Assembly (NCBI GenBank): GCA_947071955.1
Contig: CAMTGL010000014.1
Coordinates: 1 to 17,340 of the forward strand
Direction of reading: 5' to 3'
Source of the DNA: an uncultured Plesiomonas sp.
GTDB lineage: Bacteria > Pseudomonadota > Gammaproteobacteria > Enterobacterales > CAMTGL01
Length of the DNA stretch: 17,340 bases
Made by a program: the position numbers and the translations under genes. Positions 6,866 to 12,909 of the stretch are shown in pieces. The notes under the pieces were generated by a model that was not told where the DNA came from, did no database searches, and was given only the letters and a program-made list of their open reading frames with translations. Positions within the stretch are counted from its first letter, which is position 1; every line of letters starts with the position of its first letter.

Positions 6866-7990
6866 GTGTCAATATTCACGTCTGTTACAGGTTATATCTC
6901 TTCGGTTCGTCCGCATGCTCTGCTGGCTGCACTGCTGTTGCCGGTTGCTTTACCGTCGGTTGCGGCTGACTCTGCGTCTGTATCCTCAAAAACGTCTTTA
7001 TCACCCAATACGACAGTGACAAAACCGCTTGATACGGCAGGTGCGGGCAGTTATGCCGGTAAAACGTTGACGGTTTATACCTATGACTCATTTGCCTCTG
7101 ATTGGGGCCCCGGCCCTGCGGTGAAAAAGGCGTTTGAAGCGCAGTGTGGTGGGTGTGAGTTGAAGTTTGTTGCGCTTGATGATGGGGTGTCTATCCTCAA
7201 TCGGGTGCGGATGGAAGGCAAGCGCAGTAAGGCCGATGTGGTGCTGGGGCTTGATAATAATTTGGTGGCTGAGGCTGAAAAAACCGGACTTTTTGCCCCG
7301 TTATCAGTGAATACGGATGCGTTAACTCTGCCTGATGGGTGGAGCAATCAGTTTTTCCTTCCCTATGATTATGGCTATTTTGCTTTTGTGTATAACAAAG
7401 AGAAATTGCCTAATCCGCCGACCAGTTTAAGCCAACTGATTGATAGCCCACAGCCGTGGAGCATTATTTACCAAGACCCGCGTACCAGTACGCCGGGGCA
7501 GGGATTAATGCTGTGGATGAAGGCGGTGTACGGTGAAAATGCGCCTGCCAAGTGGCAGCAATTGGCGAAAAAAACGGTCACTGTGACTAAGGGCTGGAGT
7601 GAGGCGTACGGTCTGTTTCTCAAAGGTGAGGCGGATATGGTGCTCAGTTACAGCACGTCGCCAATGTATCATCTGATCAGTGAAAAAGATGCGCGTTATG
7701 CCGCGGCCGATTTTGCTGAGGGGCACTATTTGCAGGTTGAGGTGGCCGGACAGCTTGCCAGCAGCCAGCAGCCGCAACTGGCGCAGCAGTTTTTGCAGTT
7801 TATGCTGACACCGGCTTTTCAGCAGCAGATGCCAACCGCTAACTGGATGTTGCCGGTGACTGATATTGCACTGCCTGCCGGATTTGAGCAGGTGGTTGCA
7901 CCGAAGAAAACATTGGAATTCTCCCCACAGGAAGTGGCTAAGCAGCGCAAAACGTGGGTACGGGAATGGCAATCGGCCGTCAGTCAGTAA
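6866..7990 (+). CDS. thiB: Thiamine/TPP ABC transporter, periplasmic binding protein ThiB
   Basis: ThiB captures thiamine, its monophosphate and TPP in the periplasm and delivers them to ThiPQ. I start it at GTG 6866, six bases after AAGGAG; the frame is open further upstream, but that would run back to the edge of the riboswitch. This gives 374 residues against 327 in E. coli. Residues 1-34 are a signal peptide ending PSVAA, with no lipobox cysteine. Residues 35-65 are a Ser/Thr-rich linker (DSASVSSKTSLSPNTT...) absent from E. coli and accounting for most of the extra length. The mature fold then begins TLTVYTYDSFASDWGPGP and continues DGVSILNRVRMEGK, ADVVLGLDNN, IYQDPRTSTPG, TVTKGWSEAYGLFLKGE and EGHYLQVEV, all matching the E. 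coli protein. It is first gene of thiBPQ, behind the TPP riboswitch, and overlaps thiP by 25 nt. Confidence 0.96.
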   Translation: MSIFTSVTGYISSVRPHALLAALLLPVALPSVAADSASVSSKTSLSPNTTVTKPLDTAGAGSYAGKTLTVYTYDSFASDWGPGPAVKKAFEAQCGGCELKFVALDDGVSILNRVRMEGKRSKADVVLGLDNNLVAEAEKTGLFAPLSVNTDALTLPDGWSNQFFLPYDYGYFAFVYNKEKLPNPPTSLSQLIDSPQPWSIIYQDPRTSTPGQGLMLWMKAVYGENAPAKWQQLAKKTVTVTKGWSEAYGLFLKGEADMVLSYSTSPMYHLISEKDARYAAADFAEGHYLQVEVAGQLASSQQPQLAQQFLQFMLTPAFQQQMPTANWMLPVTDIALPAGFEQVVAPKKTLEFSPQEVAKQRKTWVREWQSAVSQ

Positions 7991-9606
7991 TTTTGGTGTT
8001 TTTCCGCAGTTGTCGTGTGCCCGGCTGGTTGTGGCCGGGCATGGTGGCGGCGCTATTGTTGCTGTTGTTAGCGGTGAGCGCTCTGGCCAGTTTATGGCTG
8101 AATGCTCCGGCGACAGAACCTGCATTTTTGCTCGATGACCCCTATTTGCAGCATGTATTGCGTTTTACGCTGATGCAGGCGGGGTTATCGACGCTGCTCT
8201 CGGTATTTCCGGCGATTTTTCTGGCTAAGGCACTGGCGCGCAGGCAATTTATTGGTCGTGCCTTGTTGGTGCGGCTGTTTTCACTGACCTTGGTATTGCC
8301 GGTGCTGGTGGCGGTATTTGGCCTCATCAGTGTGTACGGGCAAAACGGCTGGCTGGCGCAGCTGTGTCGGTGGCTTGGTATCCACTACCGTTTTTCCCCG
8401 TACGGCTTGCAGGGCATTTTACTGGCACATGTGTTTTTCAATCTGCCGCTGGCATGCCGCCTGTTTTTACAGAGTCTAGAAGCGATTCCCCTTGAGCAGC
8501 GTCGTCTTGCTGCACAGTTGGGAATGAATGCTGGGCAACGGTTTCGATTTTTAGAGTGGCCTTATCTGCGTCGCCAATTATTGCCGACGGCCAGCCTGAT
8601 TTTCATGCTCTGTTTTGCCAGTTTTGCGGTGGTGTTGGCGCTCGGTGGTGGGCCAAAAGCGACCAGTATTGAGCTGGCGATTTATCAGGCGCTAACCTAT
8701 GACTTTGATCTGGGTCAGGCCGCGTTGCTGGCGCTGTTGCAGATGGCCGTTTGCCTCGGGCTGGTGGTGATCAGCCAGCGTTTGGCCGGCACTCTGCCTG
8801 CTGCCGCCGGTAATGGTGGGCTTTGGCATGAGCGAGATCGACACCGAGGCCGTTTGCTGGGCGTTGTGTTGGTGATTGGGGCGGCGCTATTGTTGCTGTT
8901 ACCCCCCCTGTTTTCGGTGCTGGTGAGCGGTCTAAATGTGTCGTTATGGTCGGTGTTGCGGCAAGCGGCGCTCTGGCAGGCGTTGTTGACCTCATTGCAG
9001 ATAGCGCTGGGCGCGGGGGCGCTGGCGGTGGTACTGGGCATGATGATCCTTTGGTCAAGCCGCCAGTTGCGGATGCAGGGTTGCCGCCGTTGGGCGGCGC
9101 GTCTGGAGCTGTCGGGGATGCTGATTTTGGCTATGCCAGGTTTAGTGCTGGCTACCGGTCTGTTTTTGTTATTGCAGCCCTATCCAGCACTGGCTGAGCA
9201 CGCGATGGTGCTGGTGATTATCTGCAATGCGCTAATGGCGCTGCCGTATGTGCTGAAAACCCTCAGTGTGCCGATGTGGGATCTGGCAGTGCACTATAAC
9301 CGGTTGTGCGCGTCACTCGGAATACAGGGCTGGCAACGTTTGCGCTGGGTAGAGTGGCGTGCGCTGGCGCGTCCGCTCTCACTGGCGATGTCATTTTCCT
9401 GCGTATTGTCTTTGGGCGATTTCGGGGTGATAGCGTTGCTGGGCAGTGATGATTTGCGCACCCTTCCACTGTATCTGTATCAGCAGATAGGCGCATACCG
9501 CAGCGATGATGCGGCAGTGACCGCATTGCTACTGATGCTGCTCTGTTTTGGTCTGTTTACCTTTTTTGAGCGTCTGCCACGGCAGCGTACGGAACCCCGA
9601 TCATGA
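7966..9606 (+). CDS. thiP: Thiamine/TPP ABC transporter, permease ThiP
   Basis: ThiP is the inner-membrane channel of the thiamine importer. It is a fused permease of 546 residues (536 in E. coli) that contains two copies of the binding-protein-dependent permease domain and so needs no second subunit. Each half has its cytoplasmic EAA loop that contacts ThiQ: about 170-200 (EAIPLEQRRLAAQLGM, then FLEWPYLRRQ) and about 446-470 (ASLGIQGWQRLRWVEW). Long hydrophobic segments fill the rest, and RTLPLYLYQQIGAYRSDD lies near the end. An in-frame GTG at 7954 is open, but I choose ATG 7966: the resulting MAIGRQ overlaps the end of thiB in the same way that MATRRQ does in E. coli. The 25-nt overlap with thiB and 4-nt overlap with thiQ imply translational coupling, so riboswitch control of thiB should extend to this gene. 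Confidence 0.96.
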   Translation: MAIGRQSVILVFFRSCRVPGWLWPGMVAALLLLLLAVSALASLWLNAPATEPAFLLDDPYLQHVLRFTLMQAGLSTLLSVFPAIFLAKALARRQFIGRALLVRLFSLTLVLPVLVAVFGLISVYGQNGWLAQLCRWLGIHYRFSPYGLQGILLAHVFFNLPLACRLFLQSLEAIPLEQRRLAAQLGMNAGQRFRFLEWPYLRRQLLPTASLIFMLCFASFAVVLALGGGPKATSIELAIYQALTYDFDLGQAALLALLQMAVCLGLVVISQRLAGTLPAAAGNGGLWHERDRHRGRLLGVVLVIGAALLLLLPPLFSVLVSGLNVSLWSVLRQAALWQALLTSLQIALGAGALAVVLGMMILWSSRQLRMQGCRRWAARLELSGMLILAMPGLVLATGLFLLLQPYPALAEHAMVLVIICNALMALPYVLKTLSVPMWDLAVHYNRLCASLGIQGWQRLRWVEWRALARPLSLAMSFSCVLSLGDFGVIALLGSDDLRTLPLYLYQQIGAYRSDDAAVTALLLMLLCFGLFTFFERLPRQRTEPRS

Positions 9607-10301
9607 TTTCGTTAACGCAAGGCCTGTTTATTTATGACCATCTGCCGATGCGTTTTGATGTGCAGATAAAAGCCGGAGAGCGGGTCGCGATCCTTGGCCC
9701 AAGTGGGGCAGGAAAAAGCACACTGCTGAATATTATTGCCGGTTTTGAGCCGCTTAATAGCGGTCAGCTTCGCTTAAATGGGGTGGATGCAACGCACTTG
9801 CCGATTGCTGCTCGTCCGGTATCGATGCTGTTTCAAGAGCATAATCTGTTTAATCATCTGACCGTGCGCCAGAATATCGGTTTGGGGCTAAACCCTGGGC
9901 TAAAGCTGAACGATGCGCAGCGTCAGCGTCTTTTGCAGGTGGTGGAAGATGTCGGGCTGAGTGAGTATCTTGATCGGCTGCCGGATACGCTCTCAGGCGG
10001 CCAGCGTCAGCGGGTTGCTCTGGCGCGCTGTTTGGTGCGCGACACCCCGATTTTGTTGCTGGATGAGCCGTTTTCGGCGCTTGATCCGGCACTGCGCGCC
10101 GATATGTTGCAGTGTGTCGATGTGGCCTGTCAGCAGGCGAATCTGACTCTGCTGATGGTGTCGCACAATCTAGATGATGCGGCGCGGATAGCACCGCGTA
10201 CTCTGCTGATTGTTGACGGCCGTATTTACTATGACGGCAGTACGCAGGCGCTCATTCGTGGCGAAACGCCTGCTGCACGGGTACTCGGTGTAGGTTGTTA
10301 A
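9603..10301 (+). CDS. thiQ: Thiamine/TPP ABC transporter, ATPase ThiQ
   Basis: ThiQ hydrolyses ATP on the cytoplasmic face of ThiP to drive thiamine uptake. It has 232 residues, the normal size. All ABC motifs are present: Walker A GPSGAGKST (32-40), Q-loop MLFQEHNLF (Gln78), signature LSGGQRQR (130-137), Walker B LLLDEPF (151-157) followed by D-loop SALD, and H-loop His188 in MVSHNLDD. The start overlaps the thiP stop as ATGA (9603-9606) and has only a weak ribosome-binding site, so its translation probably depends on thiP. It is the last gene of the operon. Only 49 bp separate it from the convergent yabI gene, and no clear terminator is visible there. Confidence 0.96.
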   Translation: MISLTQGLFIYDHLPMRFDVQIKAGERVAILGPSGAGKSTLLNIIAGFEPLNSGQLRLNGVDATHLPIAARPVSMLFQEHNLFNHLTVRQNIGLGLNPGLKLNDAQRQRLLQVVEDVGLSEYLDRLPDTLSGGQRQRVALARCLVRDTPILLLDEPFSALDPALRADMLQCVDVACQQANLTLLMVSHNLDDAARIAPRTLLIVDGRIYYDGSTQALIRGETPAARVLGVGC

Positions 10302-10322
10302 TCACCGATAGGATTACTGATT

Positions 10323-10340
10323 TACCGTACCGTACCGTAC
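10323..10340. repeat. Short TACCG tandem repeat between thiQ and yabI
   Basis: Three and a half perfect copies of the pentamer TACCG (18 bp) lie in the 49-bp gap between the two convergent stop codons. Because it is outside both reading frames, copy-number change would not alter either protein. No function can be assigned from sequence. Confidence 0.8.
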
Positions 10341-10350
10341 AGTTAATGGT

Positions 10351-11118
10351 TTATGGTCTGATGATCAGCCAAACCTGCTTAGCATACAGCGGCATCAGCG
10401 GTTGTTGCAGCAACAATACCGTGCTGATAACCGCCACGATCAGTGAGATCGGTGCGGCTATCCGTAAACGACTCGGAGTTAACCAGCGGCTGAAAATGTC
10501 GGTTTTCTGGCGGTCTACGCGCCAGTAACGCCAGCACAACCAGACTGCCAGAGTACAGCTGATCGCACAGAGGATCAGCCAGACACGGAACGCGCCGAGA
10601 TCTTGCCCATCAGGGATCCCCAAGGCTACGCCGGCGAGCAAACCGGGTAATAGATAAACGGGTGGCCATGTTGCGCAGGCCAGAAAATTGGGCAGCACAA
10701 ACTTTTGTAATGGCAGATTCAGCATGCCAGCAACCAGCGGTACAATCGGACGTGTTGGGCCGATATGTCGCCCCCAGAAGATAGTCAGCAGACTGTGCTG
10801 ATGCAGAGCATGTTCAATCTTGTTTATCTGGCTAGTATAGCGCTGTAAGGGGCGAGCTTTACGCAGGGGAACAGTAAAATAGTGCCCCGTCAGAAATGAA
10901 CCCCAATCACCGACCATGCAGCCAAGTGCTGCCAGCAGCCATGCTAGCCAAAAGTTTACCTCACCGTGGCCGATCATCAGACCAATCGATGTCATAATGA
11001 TCGAACTTGGGATCAGCAGACCGATAACCGCAATTGACTCAATCAGTGCCGCGAGAAAAACGGCGGTCAGCGCATACTGCGTGGCATAGAGCTGTATGTG
11101 TACAAATAGAGCATCCAT
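10351..11118 (-). CDS. yabI: DedA-family inner-membrane protein YabI
   Basis: DedA (SNARE-associated/VTT) proteins are polytopic inner-membrane proteins; some family members translocate undecaprenyl phosphate or phospholipids. The exact role of YabI is not established. The protein has 255 residues, as in E. coli (254), and aligns along its length by recall. Family features are IESIAVIGLLIPSS near the N-terminus, with its conserved acidic residue and prolines, GCMVGDWGSF, and GRHIGPTRPIVPLVAGM, followed by NFLACATWPPVYLLPG. Several hydrophobic segments separate these, and a last one lies near residues 225-245. The start at 11118 has a modest GAG eight bases upstream. It sits beside thiQ as in E. 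coli and is convergent with it. It lies 181 bp downstream of the PIN-PhoH gene on the same strand, so it could share that transcript or have its own promoter in the hairpin-rich gap. Confidence 0.93.
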   Translation of the reverse strand: MDALFVHIQLYATQYALTAVFLAALIESIAVIGLLIPSSIIMTSIGLMIGHGEVNFWLAWLLAALGCMVGDWGSFLTGHYFTVPLRKARPLQRYTSQINKIEHALHQHSLLTIFWGRHIGPTRPIVPLVAGMLNLPLQKFVLPNFLACATWPPVYLLPGLLAGVALGIPDGQDLGAFRVWLILCAISCTLAVWLCWRYWRVDRQKTDIFSRWLTPSRLRIAAPISLIVAVISTVLLLQQPLMPLYAKQVWLIIRP

Positions 11119-11205
11119 CAGTATCTCAATGTAGTTGGTCAGAACAAACTGACGGGAAAAATTGTATTGGGAAGTGGTGTGATTTTACAGGAAAGTATTG
11201 TGCAA

Positions 11206-11239
11206 GGTGCGCTTTGCACCGTCAATCGGCGGTGCAAAG
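11206..11239 (-). other. Hairpin with a competing alternative in the yabI leader
   Basis: CTTTGCACCG (11212-11221) and CGGTGCAAAG (11230-11239) form a perfect 10-bp stem with an 8-base loop. GGTGC at 11206-11210 can instead pair with GCACC at 11216-11220, inside the same arm, giving a mutually exclusive smaller hairpin. Neither is followed by a T-run on either strand, so this is not a standard terminator. It lies about 90 bases before the yabI start and may be a leader structure or RNA-processing site; the role is unknown. Confidence 0.45.
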
Positions 11240-11260
11240 GCAGAATAAAACAGCAGGAAG

Positions 11261-11290
11261 AGGAGCAAAACCAGAGATTGTTTTGCTCCT
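11261..11290 (-). terminator. Perfect hairpin just after the phoH stop, possible terminator
   Basis: AGGAGCAAAAC (11261-11271) and GTTTTGCTCCT (11280-11290) form a perfect 11-bp stem with an 8-base loop, ten bases past the phoH stop codon. On the minus strand the following bases are CTTCCTGCTGTTTT, which lack an immediate U-run. It is therefore a weak intrinsic terminator, or an RNA-stabilising 3' structure. Confidence 0.4.
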
Positions 11291-11299
11291 ACCGCAGTT

Positions 11300-12679
11300 T
11301 TACAGATGTTCTTCAGCATAAGAGGCTAAACGGCTGCGTACAACGCCGTTCAGATACAGGTTTACACTGCCCTCAAAATCTTTAAAACGCTCAACAATAT
11401 AGGTTAATCCCGACGTTACGGGCGTGAGATAGGCGCTATCGATTTGTGCCAGATTGCCCGAACAAACAATTTTAGTGCCTTCACCGCAGCGGGTAATAAT
11501 GGTTTTTAGCTGTGACGCACTTAAATTCTGGCACTCATCAAGCAGGACAAAGGCATTTTGAATTGAGCGCCCGCGCATGAAGTTAATCGATTTAAACTGG
11601 ATATTGGCTTTATCCTGAATATATTTGATGGAGGCTTCGGTGTTGTGGTCATTTTTATGCAGCACCTCCAGAGTATCGGTAATGGCGGCTAACCATGGCA
11701 TCATTTTTTCCTCTTCAGTGCCCGGTAAATAGCCAATGGATTCGCCGATATCCGGCGTATTGCGGGTGACGATAATCTTGTCGAACATCTTTTTCTCGAT
11801 CACCTGCTCAAGTGCCGCGGCCATGGCCAGCAAGGTTTTACCGCTACCGGCAGGGCCGGTTAAGATCACCAGATCAATGGAGGGATCGAGCAGGGCATGC
11901 AGTGCCATGGCCTGATACATATTTTTCGGGTGGATACCCCAAGCCTGACGATGCATCATTTTCTCGCGGCCAAGATCGCGAAACGTGACACGATCTTCGC
12001 CAATAGCACAGATGCGGCCAGCAAAGTTTTCAGTATCATCAAACAGATATTCATTGATATGCGCTGTCGGGATCAGCGAAGCGTCAACGGCGTGGTAGGT
12101 TTCTCGCCCCTCATGTTGGGTTTGGCAGACCTCAACCTTATTCCAAAAATTACCGGGAAGGTGGCGAAATCCCTTGGTGAGAAAGCGAACATCATCAATG
12201 AGCTGATCAGTACGGTAATCTTCAACTCGCAGGACACCCGCGCCTTTGGCACGCAGGCGCATATTAATATCTTTAGTGACTAAAATAATCGGTTGAGGGG
12301 CACGCTGCTTTTGCAGGTATAATACCCCATTGAGGATACGGCTATCGCCCTCTTTATGTGGGAAGGCGAAGGCCGTTTCATCGAGGCCATAATCAGCAAA
12401 AATTGCGATGCAACCCGATGCCTGTGCGCCGTGTTTACTGAGCGGAACGCCGGCGGCGATCTCTTCGGCTGTTGCATCAAGAAATACACTTTCGAGCATA
12501 CGAATCGCGATTCTGGCCTCGCGCGATACGTCGCGTTTACTATCCTTAATCCTGTCGAGTTCTTCAAGTACGGTCATCGGAATGATGACATTGTGTTCCT
12601 GAAACGAAAAAATAGATTGGGGTTCATGGAGTAGAATATTGGTATCGAGGACGAAAGTTTTCCGTTCGTCTGTGCCCAT
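11300..12679 (-). CDS. PIN-domain PhoH-family ATPase (PhoH2/YlaK type)
   Basis: A 459-residue fusion of a PIN nuclease domain with a PhoH ATPase. Mycobacterial proteins of this architecture (PhoH2) are reported to unwind and cleave RNA; the role here is unknown. The PIN domain (about 7-150) retains the acidic residues that bind metal in the family: D12 in VLDTN, E40 in VLEELD, D112 in GDSRIL and D137 in VTKDIN. The PhoH domain (about 245-450) has Walker A GPAGSGKT at 275-282, IVTRNTPDIGESIGYLPG, Walker B FVLLDE (D381, E382) and GLTYIVERF, so both activities look intact. I start at ATG 12679 behind AAGGAG; a longer frame reaches 12772 but lacks such a site. Mycobacterial phoH2 has a small antitoxin-like gene upstream; none is visible here, where the neighbour is rapA, divergent. 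E. coli PhoH and YbeZ lack the PIN part. Confidence 0.93.
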   Translation of the reverse strand: MGTDERKTFVLDTNILLHEPQSIFSFQEHNVIIPMTVLEELDRIKDSKRDVSREARIAIRMLESVFLDATAEEIAAGVPLSKHGAQASGCIAIFADYGLDETAFAFPHKEGDSRILNGVLYLQKQRAPQPIILVTKDINMRLRAKGAGVLRVEDYRTDQLIDDVRFLTKGFRHLPGNFWNKVEVCQTQHEGRETYHAVDASLIPTAHINEYLFDDTENFAGRICAIGEDRVTFRDLGREKMMHRQAWGIHPKNMYQAMALHALLDPSIDLVILTGPAGSGKTLLAMAAALEQVIEKKMFDKIIVTRNTPDIGESIGYLPGTEEEKMMPWLAAITDTLEVLHKNDHNTEASIKYIQDKANIQFKSINFMRGRSIQNAFVLLDECQNLSASQLKTIITRCGEGTKIVCSGNLAQIDSAYLTPVTSGLTYIVERFKDFEGSVNLYLNGVVRSRLASYAEEHL

Positions 12680-12734
12680 AGCAATCTCCTTGTCAGCGTT
12701 AAAACAGTGCGCTCTTTGCACGGGTGTTGCCCCT

Positions 12735-12762
12735 ATTATTGAGTGTAGCAACGTATTAACAA
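12735..12762 (-). promoter_or_regulatory. Possible promoter of the PIN-PhoH gene
   Basis: Read on the minus strand, TTGTTA (12762-12757, 4 of 6) and AATAAT (12740-12735, 5 of 6) are 16 bp apart. Initiation would be near 12728, about 50 bases before the start codon at 12679. The missing first T of the -10 box makes this tentative. Confidence 0.35.
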
Positions 12763-12909
12763 TCAAACGCATACTTCATGACATGCTTGTGACAATCACA
12801 CAGTTTTTAAAGTATTGAATACGGATAAATCCGTGACGGGAAACACACCTTGAATTACCATAGCGCCCTTTCCCGCACCCACCCCAAAGAAGAGAGTTGA
12901 GTCCGCACT
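12763..12909. other. rapA upstream region with two short palindromes
   Basis: This is the rapA side of the 230-bp divergent phoH/rapA gap. It contains TGTGACAATCACA (12788-12800), a 5-bp inverted repeat around CAA, and ACGGATAAATCCGT (12821-12834), a 6-bp inverted repeat around AA. No convincing -35/-10 pair for rapA was found; TTGTGA at 12787-12792 has only AAGTAT 17 bp downstream. A weak GAG lies nine bases before the rapA start. Confidence 0.4.

Noticed and set aside
7505..8125. 206-codon reading frame antisense to thiB-thiP
   Set aside because: It lies wholly opposite two well-supported, overlapping genes and its His/Pro/Arg-rich translation has no recognisable domain; it is a GC-driven shadow frame.
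12680..12772. N-terminal extension of the PIN-PhoH protein to 12772
   Set aside because: ATG 12679 follows AAGGAG at good spacing and starts right before the PIN motif VLDTN; the extension covers the likely promoter.
12788..12800. CRP binding site upstream of rapA
   Set aside because: The half sites TGTGA and TCACA are present, but are separated by 3 bp; CRP requires 6 bp.
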